A stretch of DNA of 64,000 nt from Amblyornis subalaris (lineage: Eukaryota; Chordata; Aves; Passeriformes; Ptilonorhynchidae), in contig JACAXG010000053.1 of the NCBI GenBank assembly GCA_018881555.1, positions 1,787,210-1,851,209 on the forward strand. Direction: 5' to 3'. Position numbers and translations under genes: made by a program. This document shows positions 22,001 to 33,150 of the stretch, piece after piece (positions within the stretch are counted from its first letter, which is position 1; each line of letters begins with the position of its first letter). The notes beneath the pieces are model-generated. The model was given only the letters and a program-made list of their open reading frames with translations, was not told the DNA's origin and did not search any database.

Positions 22001-25000
22001 TTCACATTTAAGCACATGCCATATTAAAATCATAGGATCATTTAGGTTGGAAAAGACCTCCAAGATCATTGAGTCNAATCATTATCTCAGCACTGCCAAG
22101 TCAATCACTAATCCATGTGTTAAGTGTCACATCTGTGGATTTTTTAAATACCTCCAGGGATGGCAACTCCACCACTTCCCTGGGGAGCCTGTTCCAATGC
22201 TTGACAACTCTTTCCCTGAAGACATTTTCCCTAACATCCAACCTAAACCTCCCCTGGCACAACTTGAGGCCATTTCCTCTCATCCTGTCACTTGTTACCT
22301 GGGCGAAGAGACCGACCCCCACCTGGCCACAACCTCCTTTCAAGGTTATTCTAGAGATTGATAAGGTCTCCCCTGAGCCTCCTTTTCTCCAGGCTAAACA
22401 CCCCCAGCTGCCTCAGCTGCTCCTCATCAGACTTGTGCTCCAGACCCTTCCCCAGCTCTGCTGCCCTTCTCTGGACACACTCCAGCCCCTCGATGTCTTT
22501 TTTGTAGTGAGGGGCCCAAAATCAAACAAGATTCAAGGTGTGGTCTCACCAGTGCCAAGTACAGGGGGACAATTACTGCCCTGGTCCTGCTGGCCACGCT
22601 ATTGCTGATATAAGACAGGAACCACTGGCCATCCAAACTGGCTCATGTTCAGCCACTGTCCACCTGCACCTCCAGGGTCCTTTTCCTCCGGGCATCTTTC
22701 CAGCCACTCTTCCCCAGCCTGTAGCTCTGCCTGGGGTTGTTGTGACCCAAGTGCAGGTCCCAGCAGTTGGCCTTGTTGAAACTCAAACAATTGACCTTGT
22801 CTCACCGATCCAACTTGTCCAGATCTCTCTGCGGAGCCTTCCTGCCCTCTGGCAGATTAACATTCCTGACCATATCCAAATTACGTTTTTAAAGAAGTAT
22901 CAATTCAATACCTCTAGACTGAAGGAGATCAACTTCTTTCAGTGTACAGTCAACATTTATCTGGAGTTGTCTGTTGAGGCTTCTCAATCTGGTCATTTCC
23001 TCAGGCTAGAAAGAAACAACCCAAAACCGTAGTTGTGGGAAAGTCAGCATTCTTATTTGAAGCAGAAATGACATTGCTGTATCTTTGTTAACAGCTTTAT
23101 TAAAAACTGAGTACAGATAACGCACTGGAAGAAGCCAAACTGTCTGTCCCATTACCCCTACTCATTTGCCCTCAAAAAACATTCTTCTATTGGCATGTGA
23201 GGAGGAAAACAAACAAACAAGTTACTCGATACTAAAATTCATTAGTAAGATGATATAGCTAAGCTCAAGTTTATAAAACCACAAATCTTATTAAATCCTG
23301 TATAAATGGATGATTTGCTACCGGAGTTTGCATCAAGACGATCACAAAACAGAATACAAACTGCAGCCTACATCAACTATTACTTGATTATAACTGAATA
23401 AGGTCAAAAATTTATTCATTTGCATCAACCCAAGGAGCTCCAAGAACCCAAATCTTCTAGCCCAGTATATTTAAATCGTTCAATGATGAAAGATTGTAAT
23501 TATTCTTAACAGAATAATCAGTTACACGCATATATTTGCATATCATTAAGAAACCCTAAGTTACTGGAATGCAAAGCTTTCTTAATGCTAGCGGCATCAA
23601 TCACTAACACATCATCTCCCAGCATACATTCCAGCATCACAGAGTCACAAAATGACATGTGATCCTTTTCCTCTGATTGAAAGGAACCTCTGGAGGTCAT
23701 CTGGTCCAACTCCTCTGCCAAGCCTCCAACCAGACTTTGTGCCACTGATGGCAACACTCTTGGCCTGGCTCTTGATCCAGTTTTCAATCTCAGTGCTCAT
23801 CCAGGCCCTACTTCATCAGCTTCTCTATGACGATCTTACAGGAGACAATGCTGAAAGCCTTTCCAAAGTGCAGACAGACAATAACCACTGTCTATCTAGG
23901 TCACTAGGACAGACTTTGCAGTCTAGAAGTTTATCAAATTGGTCAAGCTTGACTTCCCCTTGGTGAACCCATGTGACTACTGCTGATCACTTTCTTGTCC
24001 TTCATGTGCCTGGAAACGGTCTGCAGCATCAGATGCTGCATCACTTTCCCAAAGATCAAGGTGAGGCTGACCAGCCTATAGTCCCCTGGGTCCTCCCCTT
24101 CTTGAAGAGAGAAGTGATATTTGCTCTCCACTAGTCTTCAGGCACTTTCCCAAACACCATTAATCAACCAAAGATTATCTGGAGTGGCCCCACAATGACA
24201 CCTGCCAGCTCCCTCAGCACTCAGAGGTGCATTTCATCCAGGATTATGACCTCGTGTATGCCTGCTTTGCTTAAGCGTTCCCTGACCTGATTCTCTTCCA
24301 CTAAAGGTATACCTTCCTTGCTTCACACTTTTCCCAGGGTCTCTGGGACCTGGGACTCCTGAAGGACTGTAAAGACTGAAGCAAAAAGTCATTCAGTATC
24401 TCAAGCCTTTTCCATGTCCNATGTAACCAGGTCCCCCATCTTGCTGATTCCACATTTTCACTCGCCTAACAGAACCCAACAGCTACTAACAGAAGGTACT
24501 AACCTACCTAACAGGTACTAACAGAAGCCCATCTTTTTGTCTCTGAAATCCCATGCCAGATTCAACTCCAACTGGGCTTTGGCTTTCCTAACCTCATCCT
24601 GGCACACTCAGTGCCTCTGTACTTCTCCCAGGTACATCCTTGCCAAATGCTGCCCTGAGACAGCAGAGACGCACAGCAGACATAGTAGCTAAGCAGCCAA
24701 CAGCCCCTCTGTGTCTTCCACCTACACCTGTGTGCACTGTTCATGTCAACACAGCAGGAAAGTCTGACCTGATTTGCTTAACAACTGTGCACAGTGGAAG
24801 CTATTTTTCAGCCAGATGAATTTCCTTATCAGAGCCACACAGATGTTTGGGCTAGAGTCACTTGCAGGTGGAAGTTACACAGATAAGAAGAATCAACAAG
24901 GAAAATAGGAGAGTTCCAACTATCTGAGCCAATACTGCCACTGCAAAGTTATTTGGCACATCCTGCACATACTAAATGAGAAATATTGTTTGAGTAGTTG

Positions 25001-28000
25001 CTCCTCATAGACAACAAAATACCTTTTAAAAAAAAAGGTAAACCTTCCTGCATGAACACCAAGCTCTGCATGGCTCAGGATTATTGAACAGACTTCGACA
25101 TACTTTTACTGGTTGTTAGGAAAGCAACTATATTCAGTTCTGTGGTCTACAAAAGCACATGCATACAACTTTCAGAAGTTCTGTTGGGAACACTAAGAAA
25201 ACTTGACACATATCTGTTTCATAAATAACAAGAATTAGCCTATGACAAGTCAAGTCTCCTTGTCAATAAACTGTCTCCAAAGACTGAAGATTTTATACTC
25301 GAAAGTATTTTTTGAACAGTACTTTAGTTTCATTAGAACACAAAAAATAAATGTGTATGTTGAATTAAAATACTAACAAATTGCTTACTGTTGGAATTGC
25401 AGTTGTACAGCTGACTCTTCGAAGCCGCCTCTGCATCAGATCATGCTCCATACCATTGACTTCAGTTTTCAGGCGTTCCAGCTCTTCTTTCTCAAGCTTC
25501 AGTTCCTTTGCTAATCTCTCCATCCTTGCTCGTTGATGTAACAGCAAGGCTAATTTTTACATAGAAGAAATAGTTACTAACATATAAAAAACCTGGAAAA
25601 CTGAATTCTTAACTTATGCGTAAGATTCATGAGTGACCTTTCTGGAAAAAAAAGGTGATCGTAGACATGCAGCCAAATATCAGTGTGAAGATGCTTTCAT
25701 GCCAAATGAACTACAATTTAGAACAAAGTTCTTCTAGAATAAAAACACATTTTATACAGTAACTTGAAGTTGATATTACCATTTTGGTCAAAGCTTCTTT
25801 TTTTGCATTTGGTCTTTCTCGTCTCAAAAATACAAAGGCACCTGTGCAAGGAGACAGCTTCTCAGGATGAAACAGCAACCTAGTTATATTAATACTCTAC
25901 TGACAAAAAAAAAAATAAAAATACCAGAGGTAAGATCAGAAGGTAACACACACCTCATACCTGCTGCTCAACAGCAGCTGACACACCAGGCCTTGAGACA
26001 TTAGCCAAATGTCAGTCCTGAACTGGTGTTTTTTTTCCCCCCACTGCTATTACAAATTGTGGTATAACTTTGAGTAGTCTTAGCTTTTCAGGGAGTACCG
26101 TAATCCTCAACACTGTAAGTTCCCCTGTGTTCAAAGGCAAAATTATAGAACTTCAACAAAATAAACCAGAGAATCCAGAAAATAAAAAGTGGGGTCAGCT
26201 CAGGTGCTTGAGACTCTTTTAATTCTACAAGAGATCTGATTCCTCCAGCCTCTCTCTGTTGTTAGTCATTCCCTCATTTTCATTATGGTACTGAAATTTA
26301 TGACTGTCAATCACAAGCTGATGTTGGGCTCCCAGAGAGCCAAAGAAAAGAATTTGGACTAGCTAGAAGATAATATTCAGTTTCTTCAAGAGCGTATCTC
26401 AGTATTTCATCATGATGCAAAGCTGGCCAACTGTGATGCTTAATCCTTTCTGATCAGGCTGGTTTTACCTGATTGAAGTCTGCTAGTACAAAGAAAAATA
26501 AGACATTTGATGTGGGTATTCAGACAAACATGTTGCTCATATAACACATTGCAGCAAACTGTTTAAAATAAGGATGCTGTAGAACCTGCAAAATGCTATT
26601 TCATAAAAAGCCCAGGCCAGCACTTGCCCTTTTCTTCACCCCATCCAACAAAGGCAAAGGAAAAGCACATAATATCCAAGAGTATTTGCATATGAGCTAA
26701 AAAGAGAAAAGTAAGCAACAACATGACAACTTACTGCGGAAGGACAAAAACACCCTAACCTGTCAGAAGCAGATACCAGCATTGTGCACAAAAATGTAGC
26801 ACTAGACTTTGGATTTCATATGGATCCATCAATTCACAGGCAAAGAATAAATACCAAAAAGTCTATCCAAGAGTAACATCAGATGTTTTTATACTACAGG
26901 CATCAGCATTATTGAACAAAACTGTTCTCTACTTTTTGAAGGAGTGTAANTCATGCAAACAGAAGAAAAAAGCACAGATACCAGGCTGAATGATTTTCCA
27001 CTATTGTTACCCAACCTCGTCTTTGTGTGATTCCTCCAACTTAACATGGTGTGACTACATTTCACAGCTTCACATTATACTCTAGTACAACTCAAACATG
27101 ACTCATGTAACAAAGAAGCAGTCCAAGTACAGACACCACAATGACTTTCTGATAACATTTTTTACAATGGTTCACATTCAAGAGAAAATGAAATAAACTT
27201 GTTCCCTAAATTAAGCTGTTAAATATACTCTTTTCTAGGACTCCTCTGTGGTAGTAAAGAATAAAACGTTTATTCTTCTACAATTTATTTCTATCAAGAG
27301 TTCAGAGTGCAGCAATAAAAAAGGCTCTGGTAGGTATTGCCACAAATGCAAACACCCCGAAAAGCACATACTAATTAGTTTTATTTGATTTGCTTTTCAA
27401 ATACACAAATCTAGTGAAAGACACAAAGTCAAAACCAGATTTTACATTTCAGAGTATGCTTTTCACACCTGTGTGAAGCTACTTGTATTTTTCTCACATA
27501 AATGACAATCTTTACTGAAGCTGTAAGAGGAACACTATCAAACAAAGCACAAGGCCTCAGAGTTACAGACCTACTGGCATTCATTCTTACTAAAGAATTG
27601 AGTCTAAAGAATTTCTAACTGGGTCTACCAGGTACAAAACAGCTTTGTTGATGAGTTAGAAAAGCTCAAAAGGCAGTAAGTGAAATAAGAAATCAAGAAC
27701 TACAGGGCAGCACTATAAGCTCTTACTTCAGCTCTCTGAAGCAAAAAAAAAAAAGCTAGAAGGAACAACAGACAAATACACTCTTTTTTCCGAACACAAA
27801 TCCAGAAAATACCTGTTGCTGGTTATCATTCTGTCATTACCCAAAAGACTGGCTTGAATGCTTGCAGATTGATTCATTTGCTCAATTTTAAATATTTCAA
27901 ATCTATACAGCAGATGACTCCAAGAAAAGTAGTTTTCAGCTTAAGGTTTAATTTCGCTTTTTTTCTTTACCAAATTACTGAATTCTTCACATATGGCATT

Positions 28001-31000
28001 AAAACTATGTTTTATCCCTGTGCAGCAGAACACACATCCTAAAATTTGTCTGCCAATCTCTTCTTCCTCTTTGAAAACTCTAAGTGGAAGAAGTGAACTT
28101 TTGATTTAAGTTCTTCAAAATAATTATTTTATTACCTTTTAAAAAAATATTTGTATTGACAAAGTTTTTTTAACTGCAATCTTATCTATCTCTCCTCTTT
28201 CACTTAATACTCTTCAATCTAAACCAAATGCAGAGGCTGGTGCTTCAGGTGTTCTAAAATACTTGAATATGGAACAAACACAAAAAATTATAAAAATCCA
28301 CATGTAAATTTATGACCCAGTTCTTCAATGCAAAATTTATAAAACTGACAAACAGTATATGAACAAACCACTTATCATTGTTAACTGCAATGTTTTAGGA
28401 AAGACTCCTAACATCAAATGCATAGCAACTTTAAGACCCTTAGAAATTCTTTATGTATTAGACTGAAATTTGGCAATATTCAAAAAAAACATTCAGAAAA
28501 AACCCTCTCATATGATTTTTGACACAGTTTCTGTTTTTTTCTCTACAGGTTCAAAAATTTTCCCTTACTAAGCAGCAAAATCAAGCTGAAAATGCATTTT
28601 GCAACACCACAATTTGGAGGGTGAAACATTTACCTTGAGTGTAAGCATAGTCGTCTGATCCAGAACTAGAACTTCTCTGATACTTATGGCTTCCTTTTTC
28701 TCCTCCAGATCCTGGGATTACAGAAATAGGCTGAATAGGTTCTGGTGCTGCAGAACGCTCTTCTTGGTCCACTAAATTTAAAAGATTCTCAGTCGGTGCT
28801 CGACCTACTGTGATTTTAAAAATGGTTGGGTTTGGCTGAGATACCATTACCCGCGGAGACTGTGTTGGTGCACCTGCAGGTCCAGTTGGCTGAGTGTAGG
28901 TAATATATACTGGATTAACACTAAATGGAGGTTTGGGTTGTCCCGACATACCTCTGGATGGAGAGCTTGAAGGAGGAGTAGTGGCTGCATACAGCGGGTG
29001 CTGCTGGTTTCGTTGAGATGGTTGATTACTTATTGGTGAAGGACTTCTGTTCATGGCAGTCCCAGGTCTTTGCGGTGGCTCAACTGTAATTTCTATTTTA
29101 TTCATGGAACCTTTGGATAAACTAGGTCCAGCAAAAGGAGGAAGGTAGGATACAGAGTGACCACCTTGCTTTTGAAAAGTCTGGGATGCTTGCTGATATG
29201 GATGGGGTGGCACAGTTGAAGGGCTAGGAGGCATGAAAACATGTGAACTCTGATGACTCAACTGAGGAGGCTGAACTTGGTGTTGAGGAGAGCCAAAGGG
29301 AGAGGGACACTGGGATGCCGGTGGTGATCGAAAAGCCGACTGAGGGATCTGGGGTTGTTTTGGAGAATACTGAGAAGGTTGGTAGTTCTGTTGATGTGGA
29401 TATACAGGTAGAGGACGGGGAGTATAATGTGGAACTGGGCCCTGTGGCGATGAATGCCACTGCGTATTCTGAGGAGTCTGTCGTCCTGAAGAACTTTGAG
29501 ATGTTTGTCTTATATAAATAGAGCCAGGAGTCCCATAAAGATTGCTTGGAATCTGTGGAAGAATTTGTAGAGCTCTGGGCACACTCTGTCCAGAGGGGAG
29601 GTTTTGTGATACTGTAACAGTAATGGGATTTGTACTGTACCGAGGTATGTGCATATACGTGGGAGGAGGGCCTTGCATAGCAGACGTGTTCATTCCTGGT
29701 TGTATGGAAGATGGCTGTGGAGGTGGCTGTGGAGGAGGGGTAGCTGCATTTCTATTCTGGTCATTCATGAAAAATGGATTGTAACTAGGAGAAGCTGCCA
29801 CAACGGCAGGAGCAGAATGTGGTTCTTGAACTAAGCAAATCAGCTGTTTCCCTGCTGTGCGCTGCGGGTCAATGTGTCCATCGCTGGAGCTGTGTACCAG
29901 TGTACGACCACCATTAAGTTGAGCTCCATCCCCTGCATGGTAGCTGCTGTGAGGATGAATACCCAGATTAATGTGCAAAAGGCTATTTCTATTCATTCTG
30001 GTGTCATCAGGGCTGTGGTACTCCATATACAAATACTTGTTGCTCTCCTGTGCAAGGGCTCGACAACAGGCATCGAGGTTGTTGTTGTTCTAGGAGTAAG
30101 AACACACACCTATTACTGTCACATAGCACAAGAAAGTGTGTTCAACAAACATTCAGCTGAGGCCACAGTCAAGTCCAGCCTGAACACAACTAGTGGTAAC
30201 ATTTCATACACAGGATTTTGAAATAAAGGTAATGCCTACTGAGTCCATGGTATGCAAGTAATACATACCTCATGTTNCATCTGGCAAAATGCTCTGGTAA
30301 CACCAGTTACACTATGGTATGTTAAAAAAATCAAGTCCGATTTTAAGAAAGCAACGGTTAGAACTCTTTGCATGTTCTTCAAGGAACAGGTTCTAGTTAC
30401 TTCTAATAACAACACAAATCAAAGTAAACTAGATCAAAATTGCACGCTCTGGAAAAGCAAAACAAAAATGCAGATAACATTTTAAATGTTNACCTGAGTG
30501 TTCACTATTTTCACTTTTATTTTACTGTTTACCTGAGTACTTCACTTTACTTGAAAGTTTAGAAGTCCAACATTTTAAACCAGCTTTTATTGGTAGAACA
30601 GTATTAGTGCCTTGAAAATGAAGACAAAGCAAGCACTGCTCAAAGAAGTACTGGCAATTCCATAAAACACCTTACAATTCCGACAAAATTTTAACTGCCT
30701 TTATGAATTTCAAGCTTAAGGCTAAAAAAAGTTTATTCATACATCAGTGATGAAACCAAATAACCCTTATAAATGTTTAATTTGTTCTGTGGTGCTAGCA
30801 GTTGAAACTATACAGACAACAAATTATGGATCGGATGAGAAATATAATAGGGAATTCCCTTCCTCTTCTTGCCCTCTCCACTCATTTTAGCTTAATGTAG
30901 TCTTGTTAAAAGAACAACACAAATGATAGCTTTGCCAAACAAGTAAAATCNCTAGAAAGCATTCCAGATGGCAGAATTTTTTTCTCCCCACTTTATCATG

Positions 31001-33063
31001 TAACGGCCTGCATCAGCTGTGGATCAGGTTTTAACTTAAATAGTAGTTAAAGAAAACAAATTTCACTTTAAAGTTCAACTAAATCTGGATGTTTGTTACA
31101 TATGACCCAAGACTGGTACCTTCTGTGAGAGAGCACCTCCTTCCAGAACAAATGCGTACATATTTATATATACACATACACCTCTGCCTTCCTCAGTGTG
31201 CTAAAATTACCATTCTAAGGAATATACATTAATAATGGTTGCACTTCTACTTTAAACATTGTTACTCTATAAATTTGTATGCATATTAATAAACATATTG
31301 CCTTGCAAAACAATTTTCAACAGCCTATTCACTGACTGAAAAGTCATGTTGGATTTCTTTTCTCATGGACTGATACCCAGTCAGTCTTAATACCAGAGTG
31401 AAGATGACTTTCCCAAAATTCCATATGATTTCACTATCAGATGAACACACATTCAGCATCTTGTCATATGGAGACTTACTAGTGAACATGAGAGAAGACA
31501 CAAGAGTCACACACTTAAATAGGAATGGCTCTCACGCTATCGATACTTCTCCCTGACAATTTCCCTTCATGCTAAGCTCTCCTTCTAGACCTCAATGGTC
31601 AGTGGGAATACCCAGACATACCACTAAAAATTTAAGACCAGAATATGGGGGAACCAGACCTTGTAACAACAACCAGCACCACAGTGTCAAAACAGCAGTC
31701 TCAAAGAAGTGAACCACCACCATCAGCCACTTGCCATCTAAACAGAACTTCATAAACGGAGTCTTCAGCTTCCTTAGGTCACTTGGTCAGAGTGCAGGTA
31801 GAGAGAATGTAGATTGGCCCTGATCTGATTTTAGCAGGCTATGGAATATATCTGTCATTTCAAAGGACACTCAGTTTCTGACAGGTTTAAAACTCAAAAC
31901 TGATTTAAATCTGGAGCACTTATTGCAAAAGGTTATTGGAAACCAGCTCACGCATCTTTAAATAGAAAGTGGGTTTGGAAACAAAATCTACACTTAAAAA
32001 CGTAAGTATTTGCTATGCAAAGTTAACTAGCTATACAGAATGCCACATTATAGATACAGAACACCATATGCTTCTGCAGCACTAGGGGTTCTTTAGTTTT
32101 ATCAGTTTAAAAACGTCTGTGACAAACACAGTTCATCACAAGGATCACGTGCTTAACAGTACACAAGAGGTAAGTGTCAGGACAAGTAAAGCTTTAAATT
32201 GCAGGGCTTCCCCTGCTTTACATTTGTCTGAAAGCAATTAATTTGTATGGTTCAGAAGACAAAATGCAAAAATTACAGCACCTGTTCTAAGTAAACCCAC
32301 TCATCTGTCAGGGACAGATAGGATGCCAATACAGCTTCCCAACCTCAGCCATCGCCTCACAAGGCCAAACCAGATCTTGCACGTTTCTATGTCATTCCTG
32401 AATCTTCCCATTAACTGAAGGTATTCCCAGATGACCACTACTTTGCAAAATGATTATGTGTGGTAACTTACCACTTCCAATTTCTGATTTTGAAATAGAA
32501 AGGGGGAGGCGGGGGGGAGAACCACCACCTGACTTGGAAACAGAAGTAAAACTAAACCTCTGGAGACTTGTGGCAAAAAGATGCCATGAAGAGAGAAAAC
32601 TGTCAGATTCTTAGCTAAGTCCAGCTCCTTATCTTGGAAGGATAAGTGACTGTTCACTACATCCTCCTCCAGTATATATATGTTATTTAGGCAGGCATCA
32701 TCAATTAACACGCCATTAGCCACTTTCCTTATTCCCCATATGCATACAGTCACAGGTCACACAGACAAGGGAAAACAGCCAACAGAAAATACCCCACAAA
32801 CCTAAACAATGACAATTTTTGCACCTAAAAGACAAGACAAATGCAAGAAGTGGAGTCTTTCAACCTTTTAAAATAAAACCAGCAGAACGAAAATCCCTGC
32901 TCCATGTATACTACTAAAAAGTTTCCATATTAAAATAAAATATGCAGACTCTTCACCATACCTGAAGCATGCACTGAGATACCACCCCCTCAGGTATCTC
33001 AGGGAAACGCTGCCGGAGATCATGGAGTACCTGCACGTCAAGCTGTTGGCTGCCCTGCGCCAT
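18938..33063 (-). CDS. TAB3: TAB3, TAK1-binding protein 3 (complete coding region, six exons)
   Basis: Adaptor of the TAK1 (MAP3K7) kinase complex. It binds Lys63-linked polyubiquitin and links IL-1/TNF/TLR signals to NF-kB and JNK/p38. The exons are 33063-32962, 30089-28634, 25549-25389, 23005-22912, 21364-21281 and 19086-18938; all junctions have GT/AG and phases join without breaks. They sum to 2046 nt, or 681 residues plus stop (human TAB3 is about 712). Domains are a CUE ubiquitin-binding fold (residues about 8-51), a Ser/Pro/Gln/Thr-rich linker (about 60-505), a coiled coil (about 520-605) and an NZF zinc finger (about 653-681). Ser60-Pro61, a known p38 phosphorylation site of TAB3, is present at 30014-30009. 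Motifs such as [17 protein letters not shown] and [20 protein letters not shown] distinguish TAB3 from TAB2. An internal 35-residue exon known from mammals was not found, and the frame is maintained without it. Confidence 0.97.
19087..21280 (-). other. TAB3: TAB3 last intron
   Basis: Intron between the PPKP exon and the NZF exon. In mammals an extra 35-residue exon lies here. I looked for its conserved ERKARRISV-type coding in all frames and did not find it. A GCAGCAGCATCAG/GTGAGC donor-like site at about 20600-20585 lacks an open upstream frame of the right phase. Confidence 0.8.
21281..21364 (-). CDS. TAB3: TAB3 exon with the [15 protein letters not shown] motif
   Basis: 84 nt after acceptor CCCGACAG, encoding [20 protein letters not shown] followed by PPKPYKK, with donor GTAGGT at 21280-21275. 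It ends in phase 1, matching the phase of the terminal exon. Confidence 0.96.
22028..22870 (-). repeat. CR1 LINE, 3' half, in a TAB3 intron
   Basis: Minus-orientation CR1 of about 840 bp containing the C-terminal end of the ORF2 reverse transcriptase ([16 protein letters not shown] at about 22560) and the 3' UTR, down to the terminal CATAGGATCATTTAGGTTGG at 22030. It has frameshifts and is inactive. It lies in the intron between the two coiled-coil/FYDN exons, in the same orientation as TAB3. Confidence 0.95.
22912..23005 (-). CDS. TAB3: TAB3 exon, second part of the coiled-coil region
   Basis: 94 nt after acceptor TTTCTAG, encoding [15 protein letters not shown] and then [16 protein letters not shown]. 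Donor GTATTG is at 22911-22906. A CR1 insertion ends only about 40-45 bp beyond this donor. Confidence 0.96.
23636..24640 (-). repeat. CR1 LINE with reverse-transcriptase segment, in a TAB3 intron
   Basis: Minus-orientation CR1 including the RT palm region ([20 protein letters not shown] around 24090), a degraded equivalent of the KAFDTV block near 23850, and upstream ORF2 sequence to about 24640. The 3' end at 23636-23710 follows directly after the RT block, so an internal deletion is likely. Many stops; inactive. Confidence 0.88.
25389..25549 (-). CDS. TAB3: TAB3 coiled-coil exon
   Basis: 161 nt after acceptor AATTAG, ending IPT before donor GTAAGC. It encodes a charged heptad-like segment ([20 protein letters not shown], then [20 protein letters not shown]) ending [10 protein letters not shown]. 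The C-terminal coiled-coil region of TAB2/TAB3 mediates TAK1 binding. Confidence 0.97.
25550..28633 (-). other. TAB3: TAB3 intron without recognised repeats
   Basis: About 3.1 kb of AT-rich intron between the coiled-coil exon and the large central exon. No additional coding exon or repeat was recognised. Confidence 0.7.
28634..30089 (-). CDS. TAB3: TAB3 large central exon (CUE end and Ser/Pro/Gln-rich linker)
   Basis: 1456 nt encoding residues 35-519 plus one base. It starts [16 protein letters not shown] (second CUE half) after acceptor CTCCTAG and ends [10 protein letters not shown] before donor GTAAAT at 28633-28628. The linker contains many SP/TP sites and conserved stretches such as [36 protein letters not shown] and [18 protein letters not shown]. 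It is predicted to be disordered. Open frames on the opposite strand here are shadows of this exon. Confidence 0.98.
30090..32961 (-). other. TAB3: TAB3 intron splitting the CUE domain
   Basis: About 2.9 kb, phase 0, with donor GTATGG and acceptor CTCCTAG. No additional exon or repeat was recognised. Confidence 0.75.
32962..33063 (-). CDS. TAB3: TAB3 coding exon 1 (start codon, first half of CUE domain)
   Basis: ATG at 33063-33061 begins [20 protein letters not shown], the conserved TAB2/TAB3 N-terminus. It encodes residues 1-34, including the CUE helix-1 motif FPEIPE, and ends CMLQ in phase 0 before the donor GTATGG at 32961-32956. Confidence 0.97.
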
Positions 33064-33150
33064 GCCAGATGGATGATGTTCCAGATTACCAGAAAATGGA
33101 AGTCAACAGGCCTCCCAGTGATTGTGGTCTTCTGAGGCTTCTGGCATTTT
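33064..33150 (-). other. TAB3: TAB3 5' UTR part of the first coding exon, with a short uORF
   Basis: 87 nt between acceptor TTTCTTACAG and the start codon. An upstream ATG at 33147-33145 opens a 14-codon frame (MPEASEDHNHWEAC) ending at TGA 33105-33103, 39 nt before the main ATG. It does not overlap the main frame, so reinitiation is possible and it could modulate TAB3 translation. Confidence 0.7.

Noticed and set aside
22069..22608. 179-codon plus-strand open frame
   Set aside because: Antisense frame through a CR1 LINE, not a gene.
28581..28633. Extension of the large TAB3 open frame past codon 519
   Set aside because: It is read-through of a good splice donor (GTAAAT). The next residues do not match TAB3, whereas splicing to 25549 restores the family sequence.
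29224..29521. Open frames of 78-92 codons opposite or out of frame with the large TAB3 exon
   Set aside because: Shadows of the strongly supported TAB3 coding exon.
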